DNA of 39,563 nucleotides from an uncultured Aureispira sp. (GCA_905480485.1 CAJQQM010000139.1:1-39563), one strand, 5' to 3'; shown: positions 25,403 through 34,777, counted from the first letter of the stretch. Made by a program: numbers and translations. Notes: generated by a model from the sequence alone, not told the origin.

Positions 25403-26758
25403 ATGTGTTCTAAAAATTTACAATTCTGGCTTCTATTTTTGTTGTCTTGTTTATCAATTCAGCATCTAAATGCACAATGTTCGGCCTGTACGATTATAGT
25501 TAGCGGACAGGACAACAACAACTATGTCATTGGGCCAACCGAAAAACTATGCATTCTTTCTACCGGCGTCTATAAAGGAACAACACTTGAACTCGATGGA
25601 GGAGAAATGTGTAATATGGGTATTGCCCGACCCAAGATTATGATTATAACCGAAGGTATCATCAACAATAGTGGTTCGATTACAACTGGTCAGCTACACA
25701 TGAAAAACACCAATTCCATCATCAATAATCAAGGAACAATTAACGTCCGTATGCTTTTCTTAATGACGGGTGGTGTTGTAAACAACAACAACACCATAAA
25801 TATTACAAACACATTTGATTTTGATGGGGATATGTTTTACAACCACGGCACACTAAAAGTACAGAACAGTATTCGTGTAAATGCATTGATGGATAACTCC
25901 CCTACAGGTTATATTGAAGTAGGCGCTTCCATGACCATAAATACACCTGGAATCTTGAAAAATAGTAGTTGTGTAAAAGTAACGAATGACTTTACCAACA
26001 ACTCTGTTGTTGAGGGGGCTGTTAGCGGATGCGGAAGTTTTGAGACAAATGGTATTAGCAGAAATTTAGGCATTTTTGGACAAGTGGGCAATATTGATTT
26101 TTGCGACAACGGAGCTCCTTTGGGTGGCTTTGATCAAATTTCGGGCTTGGTAGGTCCAGCGGTCACACATTGCACCTGTGGAACTGGACCCTGTTTCAAA
26201 ACAGGTTCTTTTTTCCCTGTCGAACTTACGCATTTTAATATAATGACCACCAAACAACGCACAAATATCCTTAATTGGCAAACTTCTTCAGAGACGAATA
26301 ACGATTACTTTACGGTTGAACGCAGTTCTGATGCTATTCATTTTGACCCTGTAAGTCAACTTCAAGGCGCAGGCACCACAACAGAAGTACAAAATTATAC
26401 TTGGACGGACAACAACTGTTTGTCTGGCACTAGCTACTACAGACTAAAACAAACAGACTTTGATGGAAGCTTTACGTATTCAGAAATCAAGTCGGTTTAT
26501 CTTGAACCAATTGCAGAACCAATCGTATTTCCTAACCCTACTGACGGAATCTTACACATTGCTTTGGCGAATAAAAACCAGGAAAAGGCTATGGTACGGG
26601 TATACGACGAACTTGGCAACTGTATCAAAAGTATCAGGAGCAATGAAAATAATTTGAAAATTGATTTGAGCGACTATCCGGCTGGTATTTATTTTACCCA
26701 AATCGTATCGGAGGAAGATGGACACAATTTAATTTATAAAAAAATAATAAAACGCTAA
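25403..26758 (+). CDS. T9SS type A cargo with Asn/Gly-rich beta-solenoid
   Basis: A 451-residue exported protein. The signal peptide (FWLLFLLSCLSIQHLNA) ends near residue 24. Residues about 75-220 consist of short repeats with N-N-x-G/T turns (GIINNSGSITTG, SIINNQGTINV, GVVNNNNTINI, FYNHGTLKV, SVVEGAVSGCG), a pattern expected of a parallel beta-solenoid. At about 265-360 is a fibronectin-like domain (NILNWQTSSETNNDYFTVER, SYYRLKQTDFDGS). Residues about 372-451 are the type A sorting domain, with FPNPTDGILHI, VRVYDELGN and YPAGIYFTQI. The domain order resembles the cargo at 16599-18305, with which it shares the region before the sorting domain. It has its own terminator. The role is unknown; surface adhesion or structure is a guess. 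Confidence 0.9.
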   Translation: MCSKNLQFWLLFLLSCLSIQHLNAQCSACTIIVSGQDNNNYVIGPTEKLCILSTGVYKGTTLELDGGEMCNMGIARPKIMIITEGIINNSGSITTGQLHMKNTNSIINNQGTINVRMLFLMTGGVVNNNNTINITNTFDFDGDMFYNHGTLKVQNSIRVNALMDNSPTGYIEVGASMTINTPGILKNSSCVKVTNDFTNNSVVEGAVSGCGSFETNGISRNLGIFGQVGNIDFCDNGAPLGGFDQISGLVGPAVTHCTCGTGPCFKTGSFFPVELTHFNIMTTKQRTNILNWQTSSETNNDYFTVERSSDAIHFDPVSQLQGAGTTTEVQNYTWTDNNCLSGTSYYRLKQTDFDGSFTYSEIKSVYLEPIAEPIVFPNPTDGILHIALANKNQEKAMVRVYDELGNCIKSIRSNENNLKIDLSDYPAGIYFTQIVSEEDGHNLIYKKIIKR

Positions 26759-26792
26759 ACTCCTTTACCCATTATTACCCAAACTCGATTTT

Positions 26793-26829
26793 AAAGCTCT
26801 AAAGGTATGGAATACCCTTAGGGCTTTTT
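26793..26829 (+). terminator. Intrinsic terminator after the 25403-26758 gene
   Basis: A 16-pair stem, 26793-26808 with 26812-26827, one wobble and one mismatch, GGA loop, followed by five T (26825-26829). It lies 35 bp past the stop codon. Confidence 0.88.
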
Positions 26830-26950
26830 GGGTTTTGGTCGACCTCCAAATATTCAAGATTATGTCTTTCTTGCGTTCATTTATCTTAAAGCACTAAAAG
26901 ACTTTATGGTATTTTTAATAAAATTGAAAAGGTTATTAGTTTTCTTTTTG

Positions 26951-26958
26951 TAAATTTG
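26951..26958 (+). promoter_or_regulatory. Candidate -7 box upstream of the 27016-28542 gene
   Basis: TAAATTTG is an exact TAnnTTTG match 57 bp before the ATG. The nearest upstream TTG (26924) is 24 nt away, longer than the ideal 19-20. Confidence 0.5.
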
Positions 26959-27015
26959 TTTCCTCTAATTGAGTGAGCAAAACAAAATTATGGATTCCCC
27001 CTTACAAAGTGCTAC

Positions 27016-28542
27016 ATGAAAACACCATCGAATGCATTGTTCAAATTAATCCGCAAAATGACTCCTAGTGAAAAGCGGTATTTCAAACGTTTTGGACTTT
27101 TGCAACAAAAAAAGGATGAAAACAAATATACGCTTCTTTTTGATGCGATTAACGAACAAACAGCCTACGACGAACCTGCCCTTCATGTTCAGTTTGAAGG
27201 TTATGATTTTGTAAATAATTTTTCAGAAATCAAGAAATATTTATTTAATCAAATCAAAAAAGCGCTTCGAAATTATCATTCCCAAAGTTCTATAGATATT
27301 ATTCTCTATAATTACCTAAGCGATATTAGTATTCTTTATTCTAAAGAATTATATGTTGAAAGTCAGCGAATCATTAAAAAAGCCGAAAAACTCGCCTTGA
27401 AACATGAAAAGTTTAGCATCTTGGTTGTGCTGACCGAATGGAAACGCAACGTACTAAAAATCGGGCATCACGTAGATGGCATTCAAAAATACTTAGACAA
27501 CGAAATAGAAAAGGACAAAACCTACATTTCTAAAATTGAAAATGAAAGTATGTACTTTAACAGAAGCTTGGAACTTACCCTGCATCTGCGAAAAAGAGGT
27601 CCATCTCAGCAATTTATTTCGCAACTACCACTGCCAGAAAACGGCCCCACTACTTTTAGGGCCAAACGTTATCTTTATCTTCAAAATAGCATGAAAGGCT
27701 ATTTAGAATTTGACGACAAAAAAATATACGAAACATCCCTAGCCGATGTTGAATTATTCGAGTCGAATCAACATTTTATTGATACACTACCCAAGCAATA
27801 CATTATATCCTTAACCAATCATTTGGATTCTTGCTCAAAAACTAAGTATAATGAGCATTTTGATAAATACATGCTTCAAACTATCGATGTTTTAGATTCC
27901 TACTCTTTTGACCCAGAGTTTACAGCCAAAGAAAAACTGCTAGTCTATATTCTAAAATCGACAATGTACATCCTAAGAGGAGATAAGAAAGTTATTCACG
28001 AAGCACGGCAAGAACTATTAGATCAATTTGAACTAACGCAAAGAAAAGGCTACGAGACGCCTGGTTTAACCATCTATGTACATGACATTTTACTTCGTAC
28101 AGCTATTGTCTTAGATGATTTTCCTGCGGCCCTAGAAAGCTACAACAATATTTCACAGCTCAATTTGGGGAGTTATCGCGAAGACCTTCAAATGGAAACA
28201 CGGCTTTTGGGTCTAATTCCTCATTACGAAATGGGTAACTGGATTTTGTTGGAGAGTATGATACGGTCTGGACAAAGACTTTTACAACGAAAACACAGCC
28301 ACTTCATACTTGGGAAATTATTTTTGGAAGCCATCAAAAAATGTGTGGCTTTGCGTCAAAGTCGCCAAGATAACGAAGAAGAAGTCATACAGATTCTTCG
28401 TCAACTTAAAAAAGATAGTCTATCGGTTGTTCGTAAAAAACGGTTGGGAGATTATATGGTTTTTGTAGGTTGGATTGACAGTAAAATAACCGGCGAAAGT
28501 ATCTGTAATTGCATCAAAAACTCAATTGAAAGATCTAGTTGA
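27016..28542 (+). CDS. Unrecognised helical protein of a Bacteroidota family
   Basis: A 508-residue soluble protein with no signal peptide or membrane segment. The opening LFKLIRKMTPSEKRYFKRFG matches a motif I associate with a recurrent, unnamed Bacteroidota family, which usually reads like K-S-L-T-K-S-E-K-R-Y-F-K. The rest is charged and almost entirely helical, with regularly spaced Tyr, Leu and Ala that hint at TPR-like helical repeats (for example around YVESQRIIKKAEKLALKHEK and ALESYNNISQLNLG). No catalytic motif is evident. The serine-peptidase gene begins 84 bp later with no terminator in between, so the two may share a transcript. I do not assign a function. Confidence 0.8.
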   Translation: MKTPSNALFKLIRKMTPSEKRYFKRFGLLQQKKDENKYTLLFDAINEQTAYDEPALHVQFEGYDFVNNFSEIKKYLFNQIKKALRNYHSQSSIDIILYNYLSDISILYSKELYVESQRIIKKAEKLALKHEKFSILVVLTEWKRNVLKIGHHVDGIQKYLDNEIEKDKTYISKIENESMYFNRSLELTLHLRKRGPSQQFISQLPLPENGPTTFRAKRYLYLQNSMKGYLEFDDKKIYETSLADVELFESNQHFIDTLPKQYIISLTNHLDSCSKTKYNEHFDKYMLQTIDVLDSYSFDPEFTAKEKLLVYILKSTMYILRGDKKVIHEARQELLDQFELTQRKGYETPGLTIYVHDILLRTAIVLDDFPAALESYNNISQLNLGSYREDLQMETRLLGLIPHYEMGNWILLESMIRSGQRLLQRKHSHFILGKLFLEAIKKCVALRQSRQDNEEEVIQILRQLKKDSLSVVRKKRLGDYMVFVGWIDSKITGESICNCIKNSIERSS

Positions 28543-28626
28543 ACAATTTAAAGTCATAAATAGCGCTCTGACTGACTAATTATACAACGGTTGATAGACA
28601 GGCACTGATTTTGCAGCAAACTTAGC

Positions 28627-30243
28627 ATGAAATTAGTTATACCAAACTCGAACTACTGCTTGGTAGGTCTTCTACTTAGTTTAGGCCTTACTTTGTATGC
28701 ACAAGGGCCTATTGAGCCACAAAAGCAGCTCGGTTGGATTGTCATGCTCGACAGCAAATCCAATAATTGGTTAGAGAACAAGCGTATCAAGCCCTTGATT
28801 AAATCGATAAAAAGTATTTCTATTTCGCTTAATGTCTATTTAATTGAAAGCGAAGCCACTAACGAACTTTACGAAACACTAAGGAAGGACTCAAGCGTGT
28901 TATTCATTCAAAAAGATGCTGAAATTAGTTGGCGGAGTCAGCCAAATGATCCGCTATTTGAATCTCAATGGGCCTTAGATAGTATCGATGCAGCACTAGC
29001 TTGGGAATATACTACTGGAGGACTTAGTAACGATGGTGATACCATTGTTTGTGGCGTTATTGATGGTTCTTTCGACGTACAGCATGAAGATTTGAAGGAT
29101 AACATTTGGCACAATCACGCAGAAATACCCAACAATGCTATTGATGATGATATGAATGGTTTTGTAGACGATTATACAGGCTGGCAACTGGTCTTTGATA
29201 ATGATCAACACAACTATGGAAACCTAAGCAACCACGGCACCTCTATTTTGGGAATCATTGGCGCTAAGGGCAACAATGGTGTGGGTATAAGTGGATTAAA
29301 CCAACAAATCAAACTACTTTTGTTAAGTGCGCATACTGGCAATGAGATTACAAAGCTTTCTAATATTATTGAAGGTTTTTCGTACTTGTATGACATGCGA
29401 AAAAACTATAATGAAAGTAATGGTCAATCAGGGGCCTTTGTCGTATCGGTAAATGGTTCTTGGGGCATCAATCAAGCCAAAGCATCCGACCACCCTATTT
29501 GGTGTGCCTTATACGACAGCTTGGGTTCTGTGGGTATTTTGAGTATTGCTGCTACCACCAATAACGATGAAAATATCGATATTTTTGGTGATATGCCTTG
29601 TACCTGCCCCTCTCCTTTTTTGATAAGTACAGGAGAAAGTACTCGTTCAGATGGAATTGACGGAGGCTATGGTTCGGTCCACCTCGATTTGTTTGCCCCT
29701 TCGGCTAGCAAAACAACCCGATGGCTTAATAATTATGGAGACTTCGGAGGAACTTCAGGTGCAGCCCCTCACTTGAGTGCTGCAGTTGCACTGCTTTATA
29801 GTTATCCGCACAAAGCCTGGATGTCTATGTGCAAACAAAATCCATCCAAAGCTGCAAGCTTAATCAAACAAATCTTATTAGGAAGTGTAGACAAAAAAAT
29901 CAGTTTTGAAAAATCTGTATCGAAAGGACGTCTAAACGTGGGTAAGGCTATGCAACAGCTTGCTGAATATTTTATGGTCCCTGACCAAGCGCAAATATTA
30001 GGCTTTTATCCCAATCCGGTTGAGGATATCCTTACGCTTAAAATAGCGCTTGAAGAGGCCGGAACACACGAATTGCTACTTTTCGATCAAAGTGGCCGCC
30101 TTGTCAAAACGATAGATATCATTACCGAAGCTCCATCTATACGCTACAGCAATCTTGATTTATCCGAACTTGCAAAAGGGTTTTATATACTTCAATTCAA
30201 AAGCAATCAAGGACTTCAAAGTGTCAAATTAATAAAAAGATAG
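28627..30243 (+). CDS. Secreted subtilisin-like serine peptidase with T9SS type A domain
   Basis: A 538-residue S8-family peptidase. The signal peptide ends near residue 26 (LLLSLGLTLYAQ). A prodomain-like segment runs to about 105. The catalytic domain shows Asp146 (VIDGSFDVQHEDL), His203 (NHGTSILGIIGA) and Ser377 (GGTSGAAPHLSAA). The oxyanion Asn is probably N312 in AATTNND. The Asp motif is DGSFD where most subtilases have DTGID or DSGID, and the Asn motif lacks the usual AGN glycine; otherwise the triad is intact. Residues about 460-538 form the sorting domain (GFYPNPVEDILTL, LLLFDQSGRLV, AKGFYILQF), so the enzyme is expected at the cell surface or outside. It is convergent with the ABC-F gene, 10 bp apart, with no visible terminator between. 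Confidence 0.92.
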   Translation: MKLVIPNSNYCLVGLLLSLGLTLYAQGPIEPQKQLGWIVMLDSKSNNWLENKRIKPLIKSIKSISISLNVYLIESEATNELYETLRKDSSVLFIQKDAEISWRSQPNDPLFESQWALDSIDAALAWEYTTGGLSNDGDTIVCGVIDGSFDVQHEDLKDNIWHNHAEIPNNAIDDDMNGFVDDYTGWQLVFDNDQHNYGNLSNHGTSILGIIGAKGNNGVGISGLNQQIKLLLLSAHTGNEITKLSNIIEGFSYLYDMRKNYNESNGQSGAFVVSVNGSWGINQAKASDHPIWCALYDSLGSVGILSIAATTNNDENIDIFGDMPCTCPSPFLISTGESTRSDGIDGGYGSVHLDLFAPSASKTTRWLNNYGDFGGTSGAAPHLSAAVALLYSYPHKAWMSMCKQNPSKAASLIKQILLGSVDKKISFEKSVSKGRLNVGKAMQQLAEYFMVPDQAQILGFYPNPVEDILTLKIALEEAGTHELLLFDQSGRLVKTIDIITEAPSIRYSNLDLSELAKGFYILQFKSNQGLQSVKLIKR

Positions 30244-30253
30244 TGCTTGAGGT

Positions 30254-32113
30254 TTATCCGTAGGCATCGACTAGTTCCATCCATCGATTTTCTTTTTCTT
30301 CCAATAAGGCAGCCACCTCATTGAGTTCTTTCGATAGTTCTTGTATTGATTCTGGGCTCAGTCCTGCTTGATTGAACTGTTGAGTTATGCTGGTTTTTTG
30401 GTCTTCTAATTTGGCAATTTGACGCTCTAACCGCTTGAATTCTTTTTGCTCTTCATGCGAAATTTTACTTTTAGACTTGGCAGGTTCGGTTTGTTTTTGC
30501 TGTATTTGAATCTCTTTTTTTTGCGATTGTGCTTGTTCTTTAGCAAACGTTCTGTAGGCAGAATAATTGCCCGGAAAATCACGTAATTGTCCGTTGCCTT
30601 CGAGTACAAAGGTATGTTCTACTATTTTGTCCATGAAGTGTCTATCATGAGATACGATTACAATTACCCCCGGAAAATCTAACAAAAACTCTTCTAGTAC
30701 TTGAAGCGTTACGATATCCAAATCATTCGTTGGCTCATCTAAAATCAAAAAATTAGGATTTTTCATTAAAATCGTTAGTAGATACAAGCGCCTTCTTTCT
30801 CCTCCCGATAATTTTGATAGGTAATTTTGTTGTTTTTTAGCGTCAAATAAAAAACGTTCGCACAGCTGTACCGCCGACAACTTCTGACCTCCGTGCATAG
30901 GTATGAACTCGGCAATATCGCGTACAACATCAATCACCCGTTGATCGTCCTTGAGGTTGATGCCTTTTTGGGTATAATAGCCCACCACCACCGTATCTCC
31001 ACGAATCACTTTACCCGCATCTACGGATTCGGTGCCTACCAAGATATTGAGCAAAGTGGTTTTGCCAGTTCCATTATTCCCCACAATTCCGACCCGATCT
31101 TTACGACTAAATTTATAATCAAACCCATCTAATATCTGTAAAGGTCCGTATGCCTTATGCACTTTATGAAACTCAATTATTTTGGAACCAAGTCGTGTCA
31201 TTTTGATATCTAAATGGACACGGTCGGAATCTACTTTACGCTTGGCTTTTTTTTCAACTTCAAAAAACTTATCGATGCGCGCTTTTGCCTTGGTACCCCT
31301 AGCTTTTGGTTGGCGACGCATCCAATCTAGTTCTTTGATGTATAAATTTTTTGCTTTTTCGGTAGTGGCATTAAAGCTTGCCTCTCTTTCAGCTTTTTTT
31401 TCGATATAATAAGCATAGCTTCCGTTATACTTATGAATTTTTTGTTGATCCAATTCTAAAATTTGAGTACATACAGAATCTAAAAAATATCGATCGTGTG
31501 TGACCATAAATATCGTTTGCCCTCCTTGCTTTAGGTAAGCCTCTAGCCATTCAATCATGTCTAAATCGAGGTGATTGGTGGGCTCGTCAAGAATCAAAAA
31601 ATCAGGCGCGTCAATTAATACTTTTGCTAACGCCACTCGTTTTTTTTGCCCCCCCGAAAGCTGTGCAATCGGACGGTCTAGATAATCTACTTTAAGTTGA
31701 CTTAAAATCTGTTTAATTTTCACTTCGTAATCCCAGGCTTGTAAACGATCCATCCCTGAAATTGCAGTCTGCATAGCTTCTGCGTCATCGGGTTGTGCCA
31801 TACAGGTCTCGTAGGCCACAATCGCTTGCATAATTGGATTCGGAGAATTATAAACCGACTCGAAAACAGTGGCCTTGGGATCAAACTGAGGGTTTTGATC
31901 CAAATATCCGACATTAATTTTGTGATGTAGCCACACTTTGCCGGCATCCCCCTCCTCTCTATTCATTATGATATTCATCAGAGAGGTCTTTCCTGTTCCA
32001 TTTTTGGCAATAAATGCCACACGGTCTCCTTGATTAATATAAAAGGTGAGGTCTTCAAACAAGGTACGCTCACCGTAGGATTTAGAAACAGCTTCAACAG
32101 TCAAATAATTCAT
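30254..32113 (-). CDS. uup: ABC-F family ATPase, Uup-like
   Basis: A 619-residue cytoplasmic protein with two ABC ATPase domains and no membrane segments. ABC-F proteins act on ribosomes; Uup is linked to DNA or ribosome-related quality control. Domain one has Walker A AKNGTGKT (36-43, the first Gly replaced by Ala), signature LSGGQKKR and Walker B FLILDEPTNHLD. The linker with WMRRQPKARGTKAKARI resembles the Uup interdomain linker. Domain two has GNNGTGKT, LSGGERRR and FLILDEPTNDLD. The C-terminal 80 residues (SHEEQKEFKRLERQIAKLED onward) form the coiled-coil domain typical of Uup. The paralog choice (Uup rather than another ABC-F type) rests on linker and tail. Confidence 0.93.
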   Translation of the reverse strand: MNYLTVEAVSKSYGERTLFEDLTFYINQGDRVAFIAKNGTGKTSLMNIIMNREEGDAGKVWLHHKINVGYLDQNPQFDPKATVFESVYNSPNPIMQAIVAYETCMAQPDDAEAMQTAISGMDRLQAWDYEVKIKQILSQLKVDYLDRPIAQLSGGQKKRVALAKVLIDAPDFLILDEPTNHLDLDMIEWLEAYLKQGGQTIFMVTHDRYFLDSVCTQILELDQQKIHKYNGSYAYYIEKKAEREASFNATTEKAKNLYIKELDWMRRQPKARGTKAKARIDKFFEVEKKAKRKVDSDRVHLDIKMTRLGSKIIEFHKVHKAYGPLQILDGFDYKFSRKDRVGIVGNNGTGKTTLLNILVGTESVDAGKVIRGDTVVVGYYTQKGINLKDDQRVIDVVRDIAEFIPMHGGQKLSAVQLCERFLFDAKKQQNYLSKLSGGERRRLYLLTILMKNPNFLILDEPTNDLDIVTLQVLEEFLLDFPGVIVIVSHDRHFMDKIVEHTFVLEGNGQLRDFPGNYSAYRTFAKEQAQSQKKEIQIQQKQTEPAKSKSKISHEEQKEFKRLERQIAKLEDQKTSITQQFNQAGLSPESIQELSKELNEVAALLEEKENRWMELVDAYG

Positions 32114-32251
32114 AAAAAAAACGTGTATGCAAGTCGATAAGTAAATTAAATTTTATCCACTAAAGTTAACTTAAAAAAACAGAAGCATCCATAGAATTAA
32201 AAACTGTTTTGTAAATTTAGGAGAATGTTTAACCATACAATCCTAAATTCT

Positions 32252-33838
32252 ATGCCCAAGCGAATGATTAGTTTAATTTTTACCCTTATGTTTTGGATTG
32301 CTGCAGAAGGGCAAGAATTGCAAAAAAGCCCTGCGGAAACCATCTACTCCTTTTCCAATCAGTATGAATTACTCCCTACAACAAGCGGTATTTTAGTTCG
32401 TAGTAGGTTCAAAGATGCCGCCTATTACTGGCAGGAAAAAATCAAGCATTTCACTCCCTCTCTTGACAGTTTTCGACAGCAAGATTTAGCTTGGTCCTAT
32501 CAAGGCAACAAGGGACAATGCCTCGGCATCAAAAATATGCAGGATAATAGTTACGTTATTTTTAGAATCAACGACCCTAAGAAAGCACAGTTATCCATAT
32601 ATGCCCTTTTAATAAATCCCCAAACATTGCGCTTCGATGATTCTCCAATATTGTTGTTGCAAAAAAACAGCAGTGACTTGAGCAATCAAGGCATCAGATT
32701 AGAACAATTAGATAATGGACTCATAGTTTTTTTACATCAACAAAAACGAACAAAAAATCAGCTTAACACCCTGATGGCATATTGCTACAATACACAACTC
32801 AAACTTTGTTATCAAAATAAATTTCCTGTAGTTGATAAAGCAAAAGCCTTTGACTTAACAGATGTAAAAGACATCATTTACCATCAGGACTATTTATACC
32901 TACTGATCAAAAATTATCGAACTAAACTAAAAAAAGAAGAAAAGAAAAAGGGAGAACGTTACTTTTTTAATGTCTTAAGCGCGCCGAATCAAGGTAGGGT
33001 CAATCAGTCCCAAGCATTAAAAATACTGACCAAAGAAGATAGCGCCCTAATTGTTAGTGCGTCAATTATACTGGATAAAGACCATTCAATTAAATGCTAT
33101 GGTAGCTTTAGACAAAGCAACGGTCATTGCGGTTTGTTCAGTGCAGTAGTTGACTCAACCGCCAAACTACGCCATCTTGTTTATTTTGATTATCCTATTT
33201 CGATTATAGACAAACTCAATGCGACGTATAAACAACAATCAAAACGCCAAAACCTAGGCCTACAACAGTTGAAAATAAAAGCTGTCTTAGCACAAGAACC
33301 TAATAAAGCGATCTTGGTGATTGAGCAACAGTACAGCAAAATTTATGACGACAAATCGGCAGGCAGACAACAGTTGGAGTGGATACAGAATTCGGTTGTT
33401 GTTTGTCTTAAGGATTCGGCCATAATTTGGCAACAATGTATCTCGAATAAACAACGCGCGGGAGGCCCCGCTTTCGGAAAAGAAAGTTTGCGATTTTATT
33501 CGCATGCCCTCATCCAAAAAAATAATTATCTGTATTTAATTATGAATGCCCCGCCTTCTTCCGTGGCTAATGAGGCTTTGGACACCCGCTCTTGGCTAGA
33601 GGTTAATTCGCCGAAATCGACTCAAATATTGATGTACAGGATTCGAAAATCAAGTGGATATCTAGACAAATACAGTATCCCAATTGGGCTAACAACAGGA
33701 GCAATCGTACCGAGTACAGTTTGCATAAACGCCAACAATAAAGCCTTTTTGTGCCTAGTGGAACAACATCCAAAACCAACAGAAAAATTAATGAGTCGTG
33801 TCGTCTCTTTGAGGCTACCAATTGCTAATAATCAATAA
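32252..33838 (+). CDS. Exported protein of unknown function
   Basis: I do not recognise this protein. The open frame begins at 32225, but I prefer the ATG at 32252 (528 residues). It places the signal peptide MPKRMISLIFTLMFWIAAEG at the very N-terminus. A -7-like box (TAAATTTA, 32212-32219) is also too close to the first ATG. The mature part is rich in Gln, Lys, Ser and beta-forming segments: AYYWQEKIKHFTPSLDSF, YVIFRINDPKKAQLSIYALL, GLIVFLHQQKR, AILVIEQQYSKIYDDKSAG. It has alternating hydrophobic strands that could form a beta-propeller. No lipobox, T9SS domain or catalytic motif is visible. It is divergent from the Uup-like gene and convergent with the MarC gene, 37 bp apart. Confidence 0.72.
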   Translation: MPKRMISLIFTLMFWIAAEGQELQKSPAETIYSFSNQYELLPTTSGILVRSRFKDAAYYWQEKIKHFTPSLDSFRQQDLAWSYQGNKGQCLGIKNMQDNSYVIFRINDPKKAQLSIYALLINPQTLRFDDSPILLLQKNSSDLSNQGIRLEQLDNGLIVFLHQQKRTKNQLNTLMAYCYNTQLKLCYQNKFPVVDKAKAFDLTDVKDIIYHQDYLYLLIKNYRTKLKKEEKKKGERYFFNVLSAPNQGRVNQSQALKILTKEDSALIVSASIILDKDHSIKCYGSFRQSNGHCGLFSAVVDSTAKLRHLVYFDYPISIIDKLNATYKQQSKRQNLGLQQLKIKAVLAQEPNKAILVIEQQYSKIYDDKSAGRQQLEWIQNSVVVCLKDSAIIWQQCISNKQRAGGPAFGKESLRFYSHALIQKNNYLYLIMNAPPSSVANEALDTRSWLEVNSPKSTQILMYRIRKSSGYLDKYSIPIGLTTGAIVPSTVCINANNKAFLCLVEQHPKPTEKLMSRVVSLRLPIANNQ

Positions 33839-33875
33839 ATTCTTGCAAAAAAAATTACAAAAGCACTCATTACCT

Positions 33876-34451
33876 TTACATACTTAAAAGATTGGTTTTG
33901 AATAATTTGATAGATATTGCCAACAAAACAATCCCAAACACTTTGCGCAAAATGGCCTCTCCACCTCTTCCTATCTTTTTTTCGATCCAACCAGAAAGTT
34001 TCAAAACCAGGTACACTAGTATGAGGTTTATGATAATACCCAATAAAATATTTTGACTAGCATATTCTGCTTTTAGGGTAAGAATCGTAGTCATAGTACC
34101 GGCACCGGCAATAAGCGGAAAAGCAATTGGAACGACAGAAGCTGTTCTGGCTAAACTTTCATCTTCTTTAAAAATTGAAACCCCCAAAACCATTTCTAAT
34201 CCTAATAAAAATATAACAATAGCACCTGCTACAGCAAAAGAGGCTACATCGAGGTGAAACAAATCAAGTAAAGACTCTCCCACAAACAGGAACAACACCA
34301 TTAGGAGTCCAGCTACAAGAGTGGCTTTACCGGATTGGATATGACCACCTGCCTTTTTTTTGAGATCAATAATCACAGGAATTGACCCCACAATATCGAT
34401 AACAGAAAATAGAATCAGCGAAACAGATATTATTTGTTTTAAATCATTCAT
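33876..34451 (-). CDS. MarC family integral membrane protein
   Basis: A 191-residue inner-membrane protein of the MarC/NAAT family with six predicted membrane segments. Recognisable family features are LILFSVIDIVGSIPVIIDL near the start (the NPIG/DPVG-type region), the second segment ATLVAGLLMVLFLFVGESLL, IVIFLLGLEMVLG and the motif PIAFPLIAGAGTMTTILTL. The family was named for a gene beside the mar locus, but its transport role is unsettled; small-molecule export has been proposed. It is divergent from the histidine-kinase pair across 326 bp. No terminator is visible in the short gap to the next convergent gene. Confidence 0.92.
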   Translation of the reverse strand: MNDLKQIISVSLILFSVIDIVGSIPVIIDLKKKAGGHIQSGKATLVAGLLMVLFLFVGESLLDLFHLDVASFAVAGAIVIFLLGLEMVLGVSIFKEDESLARTASVVPIAFPLIAGAGTMTTILTLKAEYASQNILLGIIINLILVYLVLKLSGWIEKKIGRGGEAILRKVFGIVLLAISIKLFKTNLLSM

Positions 34452-34777
34452 ATCAAATTAATTTAGAAATTCTTTGGTGCTTATAAAAATAACTGAAGTG
34501 CATTCATAAAAAAGAAGCGCAAAAATAAACTAGTTTTACAAAGGAACGAATATAAACCATAAAAATAATTAATTTTTATAGGCTTAAAATCTTAAAATGA
34601 AATTTATTTAATTCAGAAAAATATAGTAATTTTAGTTTATTGCCCTACTGCTTCTTACGATAAACCCCATACTGTTTGATGAATCCGTTTTGGCGCACTA
34701 TTCTTTTAATCGAATAGACCCTTCAAACTTAGACATTTCAAGCAATGTAATCCATAATAAATTGTAGTAAAACATTC
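34452..34777. other. Intergenic region between marC-like gene and kinase pair
   Basis: A 326-bp AT-rich spacer between divergent genes. It contains a -7 candidate for the MarC gene at 34520-34527 and no exact box for the kinase gene. There is no open frame longer than about a dozen codons with any character, and no hairpin of note. Confidence 0.5.
34520..34527 (-). promoter_or_regulatory. Candidate -7 box of the MarC gene
   Basis: Reads TATTTTTG on the minus strand, an exact TAnnTTTG match about 69 bp before the ATG. No TTG stands at the expected distance, and the AT-rich setting makes a chance match possible. Confidence 0.35.
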
